Shown piece after piece: positions 28,793-36,681 of a DNA stretch of 64,000 nt. The stretch is taken from assembly GCA_014323675.1 (NCBI GenBank), contig JACONN010000005.1, positions 310,001 through 374,000 on the forward strand. The letters run 5' to 3'. How positions within the stretch are numbered: the stretch's first letter is position 1; each line of letters starts with the position of its first letter. A program made the position numbers and the translations under genes. Origin of the DNA: Hormoscilla sp. GM7CHS1pb. GTDB lineage: Bacteria > Cyanobacteriota > Cyanobacteriia > Cyanobacteriales > Desertifilaceae. Below the pieces are notes generated by a model. It did no database searches and was not told the origin of the DNA. It saw nothing but the letters and a program-made list of their open reading frames with translations.

Positions 28793-29520
28793 AGCATAAA
28801 TTTATGTTGCACATTTTTGGGATGATACTAGCCAAACGTCAGTTCGGGATAAGGAGGAAAGGGAGAACTCTGGTAAGCTGAAGATTGTAAAACCTCGTTC
28901 AGCCAAGTTCTCCCATGTCTAGTTTAGAAGAACTTTATTGAATGGATACCTTCTGCATTGATTCCTCCGATCGCGTTTATCTCAAACACTTTGCGGTTGG
29001 GTTAGTTCAGTGGTATAGGCTAGAGTCATAGCTTTCTGGATGACTGACTATCATGTTTTCATATTTCAGTCTAAACCCAGATTTTTTTTATAATGAGTGC
29101 TTTTTGCTACTTTACCAACTGCCTCCGTTCGCGCACTGCGTAGCGGAGGGTTCCCGGAGCGTGCCAGCCATGCCTGGGTCGAGGGAGACCAGGGAGACCC
29201 CACTGTGGCTCTGTGAAAGGGTTTGATGCCTCGTTACCTGGCTCCGCCTGGTAACGCTTACGCCTATTTTTTCTCAAAGTCCCGCTAAGATTCTCGAAAA
29301 TCATCATTAGGTAGACGTGATTTTTGTTACGTATCATTATCTACCATGGGCAGCGGAGTCTTGTACTCGATACTGCCTTTTCTTAAAAATTTAGTCTAAA
29401 CTCCAGTCACATAGGCTGGGGCCAGATTCACCAGTACTCCGGCTGCGCCCGACCCAGAAACCCGGTTTTTTAGAAAAATCGGGTTTCTTAATTCAAGCAG
29501 ATCAAGCCTCCCATACCAGT
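28793..29520. other. Spacer with an IS-end-like remnant and dispersed repeats
   Basis: Around 28835-28945 lies AACGTCAGTTCGGGATAAGG, and then an ATG with MSSLEELY followed by a stop, which resembles the left end and first codons of an IS982-type element (weak). At 29155-29265 are short dispersed repeats (GCGGAGGGTTCCCGG..., CGTTACCTGGCTCCGCCTGG). No intact gene was found. Confidence 0.35.
29459..29491. terminator. Hairpin AGAAACCCG/CGGGTTTCT
   Basis: A 9-10 bp stem with an A/T-rich loop, about 30 bases past the stop of the minus-strand truncated gene (29521). It could be the terminator of that gene; similar hairpins are common dispersed repeats in cyanobacteria. Confidence 0.5.
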
Positions 29521-29722
29521 CTAAGCGGTGGCGCGAGATAGCTGTGAAGCTTGGATGCAACCGCCCAACCACCTTTCCTCTCCAGCGGGTACATAACTTG
29601 CCCAAACCTCTCCGTTCTCCTTGGCCTGATAAAAGCTAGTGATTCTCGCTTTGGTCGCAAACCCCATCACCTCAAGCTGCACCAGATCTCCAGGACGGAA
29701 TTGTTCTCCCTCGGAATTATTG
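29521..29722 (-). pseudogene. C-terminal part of a conserved hypothetical gene split by IS630
   Basis: The minus strand reads SEGEQFRPGDLVQLEVMGFA, then TKARITSFYQAKENGEVWAS, YVPAGEERWLGG and ASQLSRATA before the stop at 29521. It has no start codon and ends at the IS630 boundary. The other side of the IS carries the N-terminal part of a gene in the same orientation (30672-30898), so this is probably one gene interrupted by transposition. I do not recognise a function; a short KOW/SH3-like beta fold is possible. Confidence 0.6.
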
Positions 29723-29727
29723 TCATT

Positions 29728-30671
29728 TTAATTAAAAAAGAGACAAAAGTAAGCTAAAATAAAAAGAGGATATTTTTAAGGATTGATAACAATGTCGTAC
29801 AGTCTAGACTTAAGGCAAAAAGTTATAACTTATCTAGAGAATGGTGGCTCCATTACGAAGGCAGCGAAAATTTTGGGAATAGGACGAGCCACTATATACA
29901 GATGGTTAAATCGTCAAAACCTAGAGCCAACCAAGGTGGAACGACGTCAGAGAAAACTGGATTGGAAAGCATTAGAAAAAGATGTCCAAGAAAATCCTGA
30001 TGCCAAATTGATAGAGAGAGCTAAAAAATTTGGAGTCCACCCGACTGCTATCTGGTATGCACTCAACAAAATACAAATTACCCGAAAAAAAAAAGAACTC
30101 CGGTATCGAGAAAGAAACAGAGAAGAAAGAATAAAGTATTATAGAATTTTGCGAGAACTTATCAAAATGTATGGAAGTGAAAGTCTTGTATTCATTGATG
30201 AGTCAGGGTTTGAGGATATTCAGTCTTGTATTTATGGATGGTCGAAAAAAGGTAAAAAAGTGTATGGAGAAAAACAAGGGAAACGGGGAACCAGAGAAAA
30301 TTTAGTAGCAGGACGAAGAAAAAAAGAAAAAGATTTAATTGCGCCAATGTTATTTAGAGGTAGTCTAAATGCTGATGGTATGATCGGTTGGTTAGTAAAA
30401 TATTTATTACCGGAATTAAAAATTATTTCAATATTAATCATGGACAATGCACCTATTCATAGAAAGAACGTGATTAGAGATTTAGTAGAGTCAGCAGGTC
30501 ATAAAGTATTATTTTTGCCAAAATACTCTCCCGACCTCAATGATATTGAGCATGATTTTAGTGCCTTAAAGAGAGCCAGAATGTATGCACCTGTAGGCAC
30601 ATCTTTGGATGAAGTTATCCGGGATTATTGTGCTATTTAGTGCTGTCTCATTCTTATTTAAGAATACTATA
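29728..30671 (+). mobile_element. IS630-family insertion sequence
   Basis: It surrounds an intact IS630 transposase. The ends show related imperfect repeats (TTAAAAAAGAGACA on the left, the complement of TTAAATAAGAATGAGACA on the right) next to TA dinucleotides, the target of this family. It appears to be inserted in a minus-strand conserved gene. Confidence 0.8.
29792..30640 (+). CDS. IS630-family transposase
   Basis: 282 residues from MSYSLDLRQKVITYLENG. An N-terminal helix-turn-helix (SITKAAKILGIGRATIYRWL) is followed by the DDE core: Asp in FIDESGFED, Asp in IMDNAPIHR, and Glu in LNDIEHDFSALKR. The frame is intact and the length normal for the family, so this is one of the few apparently active transposases in the window. 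An alternative ATG lies three codons upstream. Confidence 0.93.
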   Translation: MSYSLDLRQKVITYLENGGSITKAAKILGIGRATIYRWLNRQNLEPTKVERRQRKLDWKALEKDVQENPDAKLIERAKKFGVHPTAIWYALNKIQITRKKKELRYRERNREERIKYYRILRELIKMYGSESLVFIDESGFEDIQSCIYGWSKKGKKVYGEKQGKRGTRENLVAGRRKKEKDLIAPMLFRGSLNADGMIGWLVKYLLPELKIISILIMDNAPIHRKNVIRDLVESAGHKVLFLPKYSPDLNDIEHDFSALKRARMYAPVGTSLDEVIRDYCAI

Positions 30672-30898
30672 GTCGCCGAGGAAACAATTTTCAGTTCAAA
30701 TTTCTTTTTTTCCGATTTTAGCTGCGGTCGCGGCTTCGGTCTGGTAGGTTTCTGTGTCAGAGAAGTTGGTCTCGCTGGTGGCCCGGTAAGCTTCTTCTCT
30801 CGTTCAGGCTGATTTGCTGCGGTCGGTTTCTGCGCCACTTCAGCGTCAGCATCCGGTTGGGGCGGTCTTTTGGGCTTTCTGAAACCAACTATTTCCAT
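30672..30898 (-). pseudogene. N-terminal part of a conserved hypothetical gene split by IS630
   Basis: From ATG 30898 it reads MEIVGFRKPKRPPQPDADAE, then a Pro/Lys-rich disordered stretch and KFELKIVSSAT, where the IS630 begins. The remainder is at 29521-29722. Simple removal of the IS with one TA leaves the two pieces one base out of register, so a further indel must have occurred, or the boundary is slightly different. Function unknown. Confidence 0.6.
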
Positions 30899-31067
30899 GA
30901 TTGTGCGATCCTAAATCCTGACTGGGAAAAGCTGGAGACCAATTCATCCTGACCTTGGATATCTCCAGCCTCCTTTATGTTAACAGACTCGCGATTGGCG
31001 GATCGGCATGAAATGTGGTCAGTGGTCAGTTGACAGTGGTCAGTTGTCAATTTTTAATTTTTAATTG

Positions 31068-32119
31068 TCAGTTGCGATCGATAATTCCTCCACCCAACAC
31101 CAGGTCTCCATCGTACCAAACAGCCCCTTGACCCGGAGTAATGCTGAACTGGGGTTCGTCAAACTCTAACCTGACTCTACTCTTTGCTAAAGGAATTACT
31201 GTCACTGGTGCTGCTGGGGAACGATAGCGGATCCGGACTTGGGCCCGAATGGGTCCATCTGGTGCGGATATGGACACCCAGTTGACCCTACTTACTGTAC
31301 AGTGAGAATTTACCGCTTGCTCCCGAGTCCCGACTATCACTCGATTCATGACTGGGTCCAGTCCCGTTACGTACAAGGGTTCACGGTAGGCTATCCCCAG
31401 TCCCTTCCGCTGACCGATCGTATAATGATGAATGCCATTGTGTTGACCCAGTACCTTTCCGGACTGGTCAACGATATCCCCTGTCTTCTGATTAATGTAT
31501 TTGTCTAGGAACGCCTGCATGGAACCATTGGCTTCCACTAGACATAAATCCTGACTTTCTGGCTTATCAGCAGTTAACAGTCCCAACTCTGCGGCGATGC
31601 GCCTGGTTTCGGTCTTGGGGACTGACCCCAGGGGAAATACTGCCGCTGCCAGCAACTCCTGGGTAGGTCATACAAAAAGTAGGACTGGTCTTTGGTCAGG
31701 TCCACCGCCCGTTTTAGCTGATAACGTCCATTATCCCGATTATAGTTCACTCGCGCATAATGCCCAGTCGCGATCGCCTCTATTGACAAATGCGATCTGG
31801 CATATGCGAGCATGGGGCCAAACTTGACTGCCTTGTTGCATTGAGAGCAAGGCAGGGGCGTGATGCCGTTGCTATAGCCCGATACTAGATAATTTACTAT
31901 ATTAGCTTGGAAGTCTTCTAGGCTATCGATGATGTGATGAGGAATACCCAGCTGGGAGCAAATGCGGGCCGCATCAAGCATTCCCTCAGAGCAACATTGT
32001 CCCTTGCCCTTCATCAGCCAGAGGGTGAGACCGACAACTTCGTATCCTTGATGATGTAAGATGGCGGCGGCGGTCGAACTATCCACCCCACCCGAGAGCC
32101 CTACTACTACTTTTTTCAT
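31068..32119 (-). pseudogene. mnmA: tRNA-specific 2-thiouridylase MnmA, single-base frameshift
   Basis: MnmA makes s2U34 in tRNA for Lys, Glu and Gln. The N-terminal part has the PP-loop SGGVDSSTAAAIL and the first catalytic Cys region (PCSQCNKAVKFG). The second part has the partner Cys in SQDLCLVE and IGQRKGLGIA. The frame breaks at about 31661, where one C is missing from a CCCC run (tyr-asp-leu-pro then gln-glu-leu-leu). The corrected length is 350 residues. As the gene is close to essential and otherwise perfect, an error in the sequence is likely. Confidence 0.93.
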
Positions 32120-32277
32120 GTACCTGCTATACTTTCAAAGGGATCGACTTGAGCTTAAGGTCGCGGAGTCTGTCATTGCGAGGGGGGGACATCGTAGTCG
32201 CACTACCCTCCAAACACAACAGCGTGGTACTCTTATAGGCTAGCATTTCTGCTGCCGAGAAGATCGGGTGAGGAATA

Positions 32278-32487
32278 ATGAGACCACCAGAAGACGAGAA
32301 TTTTTCCCGTTCAGTGCATGGCTGTTTCGGACTGCTAGCCCAATACCTGGTTATTGCTGCGGTGCTTTTTTTTGCGGTGCTGTTTGGAGTGCCCTATTTT
32401 TTCCGGACGACATTTATTACCCTATTATTCATCTGGATCTTGCTGATGTTCTTTGTCTCCCTGCTATTTTTGCGCTCGACTGACTGA
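32278..32487 (+). CDS. Small membrane protein, unknown
   Basis: 69 residues starting MRPPEDENFSRSVHGCFGLL, with two hydrophobic spans (about 20-42 and 45-65) separated by FFRTT. GTGAGGAATA precedes the ATG and acts as a plausible ribosome site. I do not recognise it. It lies between mnmA (divergent) and the GST gene on the same strand. Confidence 0.5.
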   Translation: MRPPEDENFSRSVHGCFGLLAQYLVIAAVLFFAVLFGVPYFFRTTFITLLFIWILLMFFVSLLFLRSTD

Positions 32488-32547
32488 AGAGCGGGATTAA
32501 AAAGCTGCTAAAATAGATCTGTAGTGCTAGCTTAGGAGTGGCTCCTC

Positions 32548-33513
32548 GTGGGTTTAGGTCTAATAGTAGATGGCAAGTGGGTAAGTTCCCGGTCCCAAGA
32601 AGACGAGAAGGGCACGTTTATTCGTCCCCAGACGACTTTTCGTAACCAGATTACCGTCGATGGCTCTAGTGGCTTCAAGGCCGAGCCATATCGCTATCAT
32701 CTCTATATTAGTTGGGCTTGTCCCTGGGCCCACCGGACCGCGATCGTGCGGAAGTTGAAGGGACTAGAAGAGGCGATCGGTCTGTCGGTAGTCTCGGCAG
32801 TAATCGATCGAAACGGGTGGGAATTTTCTCAGACAGAACCGGGTTGCATTCCCGATCCCGTCCACCAGGCCGAATATCTATGGCAAGTTTATCTTCAAGC
32901 TGACCCGAACTACAATGGCCGGGTAACGGTGCCAGTGCTTTGGGATAAACAAACTGGCACAATTGTTAATAATGAATCCCGGGAAATTATCCGCATGTTT
33001 GATACGCAGTTTGAGGCTGTGGCCCAAAAAAAAGTGGATTTATGCCCCCGGGATTTACAATCCCAGATTGAAGAAACCTTGGACGCTATCTACCAGCCGA
33101 TCAATAATGGCGTGTATCGGGCCGGATTTGCTTCTACCCAGTCCGCCTATGAAGAAGGGGTGACCCAACTTTTCCAGGCCCTGGACCATTGGGATGAAGT
33201 TCTCGCTCATCAGCGCTATCTCTGTGGCGATCGGGTAACGGAAGCCGACTGGTGCATGTTCGCGACTCTGTTACGCTTTGACTTAGTCTATTACGTACAT
33301 TTCAAGTGCAATATCCGCCATATCTGGGATTACGAAAATCTGTGGAATTACCTGAAAGAATTATATCAGCTGCCAGGAGTCAAGGAAACTTGCAACTTTG
33401 ACCACATCAAGCGCCATTATTACATGAGTCACCCGAAAGTGAATCCCACCCGCATTGTCCCCAAGGGTCCCTTAATTGATTTTGACAGTCCCCATAACCG
33501 CAATCAATTATAG
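32548..33513 (+). CDS. Xi-class glutathione S-transferase (glutathionyl-hydroquinone reductase)
   Basis: 321 residues, GTG start. The catalytic Cys58 lies in the diagnostic SWACPWAHR, and the thioredoxin-like half continues to VPVLWDKQTGTIVNNESREI. The helical half includes YLCGDRVTEADWCMFATLLRFD, YYVHFKCN and the C-terminal NPTRIVPKGP signature of this class. These enzymes reduce glutathionylated hydroquinones in the cytoplasm. A long AT-poor leader precedes it; no operon is apparent. Confidence 0.93.
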   Translation: MGLGLIVDGKWVSSRSQEDEKGTFIRPQTTFRNQITVDGSSGFKAEPYRYHLYISWACPWAHRTAIVRKLKGLEEAIGLSVVSAVIDRNGWEFSQTEPGCIPDPVHQAEYLWQVYLQADPNYNGRVTVPVLWDKQTGTIVNNESREIIRMFDTQFEAVAQKKVDLCPRDLQSQIEETLDAIYQPINNGVYRAGFASTQSAYEEGVTQLFQALDHWDEVLAHQRYLCGDRVTEADWCMFATLLRFDLVYYVHFKCNIRHIWDYENLWNYLKELYQLPGVKETCNFDHIKRHYYMSHPKVNPTRIVPKGPLIDFDSPHNRNQL

Positions 33514-33559
33514 CAATCAGGACGCATCCTCGTAATCAAGACCGCCGGGCGAAAGTAAT

Positions 33560-33694
33560 TCTTGCCTTACACCCATCCTGGAAAGCTTGAATCACCATTT
33601 CTAACAAAACTCAAGAGTTTCCTACTCGGATAGCCCCGGTTTCCTCTTCCCGCAGCGGGAGTGGGAGGGTTTTGGGTTCTAAAACTAGACTCAT
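33560..33694 (-). pseudogene. DUF433-type antitoxin remnant, no-insertion copy
   Basis: From ATG 33694: MSLVLEPKTLPLPLREEETG, AIRVGNS, a stop where Arg is expected, then VLLEMVIQAFQDG. This is the N-terminal half of a DUF433 protein (antitoxin partner of DUF5615 PIN-like toxins). The same 174-bp block, including upstream sequence to about 33757, is repeated at 36220-36448 but there carries a 56-bp insertion. No toxin follows this copy. Confidence 0.7.
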
Positions 33695-33756
33695 ACTTTT
33701 CCTCAAAGCCGACATTTGTCTGCTTACATCTTAACACATATCCCCAGGCTAAATGC

Positions 33757-34029
33757 GATCGCCCCTTTCTGGTATCTTAGCCTGCGCAGGCAGGTTGCCA
33801 CACGGCTACGCGCAGGCTGCGCGAAAAATCGCAATGACATTGCTTTGTTTCTGTAGCCGCAGGTTTTAACCTGCGAACCATCTGCGAACCTGTGAACCAT
33901 CTGCGATCGCACCTCCTCTTCTCCACCAAGTCTCGATCGCATCATCTGCCCGATCGCCAATTAAATGTCACCCAAACGCTGTGCCCCGACCTGGTCATCA
34001 AAAAATGCGATCCCCCAATATTATTTCTA
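33757..34029. repeat. Spacer with cyanobacterial short repeats
   Basis: It holds GATCGCCCCTTTCTGGTATC, CCTGCGCAGGCAGG, a GCGCGAAAAATCGCAATGAC copy and the palindrome TAGCCGCAGGTTTTAACCTG (about 33853-33872), plus several HIP1-like octamers. The same set separates each of the following coiled-coil genes. Confidence 0.6.
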
Positions 34030-34290
34030 CTACTTATCGAAATCTGAACCAAACACCCGCTCGAAAATGCGACGGTTCTCGACTTGTATACCTCTGACAT
34101 AAGTTATGATTTCATCAAACTTCCGCTGATGGATCTCAACTATCTGGACCAAAGCTGTGACGGTTTTCCTTAACTCTGCCATTTCTTGCCGATCTGCTTC
34201 TCGCTGAGAAGCCATCGCACGGATATCTGCTTCTCGCTGAGAAGCCATCCTCTCTAGAATAGCTTCTATTCTGTCTAGTCTTTCACTCAT
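34030..34290 (-). CDS. Coiled-coil protein, paralogue 1 of 3
   Basis: 86 residues, starting MSERLDRIEAILERMASQRE. The centre is a short coiled coil with two ASQREAD units, and the end is VENRRIFERVFGSDFDK. Start and end are shared with the next two minus-strand genes, while the middles vary in length. It has no recognisable catalytic domain. ATG 34290 has AGGAGAAAGGTTC upstream. The family is not one I can name; small SlyX-like or phage-tail-like coiled coils are the nearest shape. Confidence 0.65.
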   Translation of the reverse strand: MSERLDRIEAILERMASQREADIRAMASQREADRQEMAELRKTVTALVQIVEIHQRKFDEIITYVRGIQVENRRIFERVFGSDFDK

Positions 34291-34370
34291 GAACCTTTCT
34301 CCTATTTGATTTTTCTTATTATAGCCCAAATCATTCCTATGTAGGATGTTATGCTGCTTTCTGCAATCAG

Positions 34371-34498
34371 GCGATCGCCCCTTTATACAATCTTAGCCTG
34401 CGCAGGCAGGCTTGGTTTTTGTAGCCGCAGGTTTTAACCTGCGAATGAAACACTGCGAAGGAAACATCTGCGAGCGATCGCCCCTAATTCACATTTTC
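34371..34498. repeat. Intergenic palindrome set 2
   Basis: GCGATCGCCCCTTTATACAA, CCTGCGCAGGCAGG and GTAGCCGCAGGTTTTAACCT (34421-34440) between paralogues 1 and 2. The last is part of an almost perfect palindrome centred on TTTAA. Confidence 0.6.
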
Positions 34499-35002
34499 TT
34501 ATTTATCGAAATCTGGACCAAACACCCGCTCGAAAATGCGACGGTTCTCGACTTGCAAACCCGTGACATAAGTCATGATTTGATCGAATTTGCGTGAGCT
34601 TGCCTCAAGGTTGCGCTGAGTGGTCTCAAGGTTGCGCTGAGTGGTCTCAAAGTTGCGCTGATTGGCCTCAAAGTTGCGCTGATTGGCCTCAAAGTTGCGC
34701 TGAAATATCTCTACTGTCTCGACCAGAGCTGTCGTGGTATTCCTTAATTCTGCTATGTCTTGGCGATCGGCCTCCCTTTGAGCGGCCAGTTCGCGCCATT
34801 GCGCTTCTCTTTCTTGCCGTTCCGCTTGGAGTTGAGCGGCCAGTTCGCGCCGTTCTGCTTCTCTTTCTTGCCGATCTAACGAAACTGCCTGGGCCAGATC
34901 TGCTACGGTTGTCCTTAACGAAGTCATCTCTTGCCGATCGGCTTTTCGTTCAACCGCCATGCCCTCTAGAATAGCTTCAATTCTGTCTAGTCTCTCACTC
35001 AT
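34499..35002 (-). CDS. Coiled-coil protein, paralogue 2 of 3
   Basis: 167 residues with the same start (MSERLDRIEAILEGMAVERK) and end (VENRRIFERVFGPDFDK) as paralogue 1. The middle has grown by tandem repetition: two REL AAQ(L)QAERQEREA-like units and then five consecutive seven-residue units of the type ANQRNFE/TTQRNLE, which are perfect heptads. Growth by whole heptads keeps the coiled coil in phase. No catalytic residues are apparent; a structural or tethering role is likely. Confidence 0.7.
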   Translation of the reverse strand: MSERLDRIEAILEGMAVERKADRQEMTSLRTTVADLAQAVSLDRQEREAERRELAAQLQAERQEREAQWRELAAQREADRQDIAELRNTTTALVETVEIFQRNFEANQRNFEANQRNFETTQRNLETTQRNLEASSRKFDQIMTYVTGLQVENRRIFERVFGPDFDK

Positions 35003-35076
35003 CTCCTCTTATCCTACTCCATTGCTCTTAAATTCTAACATACATCATTTCCACTGCCAACCACCCATCATCTGCG

Positions 35077-35215
35077 ATCGCCTCCAATATCGCAATGTTA
35101 GCCTGCGCAGGAAGGTTGCCACACGGCTACGCCTGCACTTGCTGAGACAATTGCTTTATCTTTGTAGCCGCAGGTGTTAACCTGCGAACCCATGCAGGCG
35201 CCCCTAATCATGTTA
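35077..35215. repeat. Intergenic palindrome set 3
   Basis: It holds CCTGCGCAGGAAGG, CACGGCTACGCCTGC and GTAGCCGCAGGTGTTAACCT (about 35165-35184) between paralogues 2 and 3. Confidence 0.6.
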
Positions 35216-35656
35216 TTATTTATCTAAATCTAGACCATCTTCCCGATCCAAAATGCGACGGTTCTCGGCTTGCATACGTTTGAGATCGGCCATCATTTGT
35301 TCAAATTTTCCCTGACTTGCTTCAAATTTTCCCTGACTTGCTTCACGATCGCGCTCAAATAACTTTACTCTCTCAAGCAGAGTTATGGCTGTTGTGCTTA
35401 ACTCTGTCTCTTGCCGATCTGCTTCTCCCTTTTGCCGATCTGCTTCTGGCAGTTCCGCTTCTATTTCTTGCTGAAGTAATTTTGCTCTCTCGAATATAGC
35501 TGTGGCGGTTTTCCTTAACTCTATCATCTCTTGCAGTTCCGCTGCTCGTTCAGCAGCCTGTTTCCGTTGTTTCGCTTCTCGAAGTTGCGGATCTGCTTTT
35601 TGTTCTGGTCCGGTACGATCTAGAATCGGTTCAATTCTTTCTTGTTTTTCACTCAT
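35216..35656 (-). CDS. Coiled-coil protein, paralogue 3 of 3
   Basis: 146 residues, start MSEKQERIEPILDRTGPEQK and end QAENRRILDREDGLDLDK, more diverged than the other two. The middle has Lys/Glu/Gln-rich helices and duplicated EASQGKF and EADRQKG/GEADRQET units. Like its neighbours it is followed and preceded by the CCTGCGCAGGCAGG / CGCAGGTTTTAACCTGCG repeats. Function unknown. Confidence 0.65.
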   Translation of the reverse strand: MSEKQERIEPILDRTGPEQKADPQLREAKQRKQAAERAAELQEMIELRKTATAIFERAKLLQQEIEAELPEADRQKGEADRQETELSTTAITLLERVKLFERDREASQGKFEASQGKFEQMMADLKRMQAENRRILDREDGLDLDK

Positions 35657-35739
35657 GAGCTTTTCCCAGATTTTATCTTTCTTATTATAGCGCTTCCCAT
35701 TCCTACGTATGATGTTCTGCTGCTTTCTACGCCAGCAGC

Positions 35740-35850
35740 GATCGCCCCTTTCTGGTATCTTAGCCTGCGCAGGCAGGCTTTGTCTTTGTAGCCGCAGGTT
35801 TTAACCTGCGAACCACCTGCGAACCACCTTTTGTGGATCTGCGATCGCTT
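35740..35850. repeat. Intergenic palindrome set 4
   Basis: GCGATCGCCCCTTTCTGGTA, CCTGCGCAGGCAGG and GTAGCCGCAGGTTTTAACCT (about 35789-35808), the fourth copy of the set in 2 kb. Confidence 0.6.
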
Positions 35851-36164
35851 TTACAGGGGTAAATAGAGAACTACTCCTTTCCACTCATCTCGATCGCTAC
35901 ATCTGGCAAGTATTATTAATTCATAGATCGCCTGTCCGACTGGCATCATATTGTTAACCACAAACAAACCTGGCATGACAACTCGTAAGCAAAGTCTGGC
36001 ATTGTGGAGCGATCGTGAGTTAAAACGATGCGAGGGTTAGTCGCGGCCCAGTCTAAAACTATTGGGCCATCTAATTCTCGCAAACCAACATCTTGAACGC
36101 GCATTAAATCCAGGTTTGGTTCCCGTCGAAAAAGGCCGCGAACAATCGCGATCGAAGTTTTCAT
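35851..36164 (-). pseudogene. DUF5615 PIN-like toxin, one-base frameshift
   Basis: It begins MKTSIAIVRGLFRREPNLDL and has MRVQDVGL, VLDWAATNPRIVLTHDRSTM and FAYE. One missing base near 35975 throws the frame; in the other frame it continues VVMPGLFVVNNMMPVGQAIY...ELIIL, the normal end of this family, to a stop at 35851 (104 residues corrected). The usual N-terminal LADEN motif is lacking, so it may also have lost its first strand. The start overlaps the DUF433 stop (ATGA), the standard toxin-antitoxin arrangement. Confidence 0.75.
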
Positions 36165-36387
36165 CGCTCAAAAACTGCAACATGATTTATTGGGATTTCT
36201 TTTGAGACAACAAGCGGGGTGTCTTGAATCACCATTTCTAACAAAACTCTTGAGTTTCCTACTCGGATAGCCCCGGTTTCGTCTTCCCGCAGCGGGAGTG
36301 GGAGGCTCGTAGTAAACACTTCAGTGTTTCCCCGTGCCCCGTTCAGGGGCACGAGGCTCGGGTTTTGGGTTCTAAAACTATACTCAT
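36161..36387 (-). pseudogene. DUF433-type antitoxin with a 56-bp mini-element inserted
   Basis: From ATG 36387, MSIVLEPKT is broken by an inserted double hairpin (about 36305-36360), after which LPLPLREDETGAIRVGNSRV, LLEMVIQ and a non-native tail reach the stop at 36161. Removing 56 bases leaves exactly 57 codons, and the paralogous block at 33.6 kb shows the uninserted sequence. The native C-terminal half of DUF433 is absent. It overlaps the toxin start by ATGA. Confidence 0.75.
36305..36360. mobile_element. 56-bp double-hairpin mini-element
   Basis: It contains AGTAAACACTTCAGTGTTT (an AAACACT/AGTGTTT hairpin) and CGTGCCCC...GGGGCACG, and is framed by GGCTCG at both ends. It is absent from the otherwise matching block at 33584-33757, which defines its boundaries to within a few bases. 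Confidence 0.7.
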
Positions 36388-36681
36388 AATTTTCCTCAAA
36401 GCGGACATTTGTCTGCTTACATCTTAACACATATCCCCAGGCTAAATCCGATCGCATTTATTGTCTGCATCCGCGCACCATTTCCCCTAGGGGCACGGCG
36501 CTAGCGTATCCGCAAATTATCGGGGAAGATGACGATCTTAAATCCGCCGCGCCCCGGCCACACCCGATCGCCTCTCTGTGCCCCAACCACATGCGATCGC
36601 TCCCCAATGCCCGATCGCAAATTTCCCGTACACCGACCGCATCGCCCCCCAGATCGCCTGTTTAAGGAGTCAGTTACTGTT

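Noticed and set aside
28900..28950. IS982 transposase gene
   Set aside because: Only eight codons (MSSLEELY) remain before a stop; too little to call more than a possible remnant.
28995..29035. Possible tRNA (GGGTTAGTTCAGTGGTATAG)
   Set aside because: It resembles a D-arm, but no anticodon arm, TTC arm or acceptor pairing can be drawn around it.
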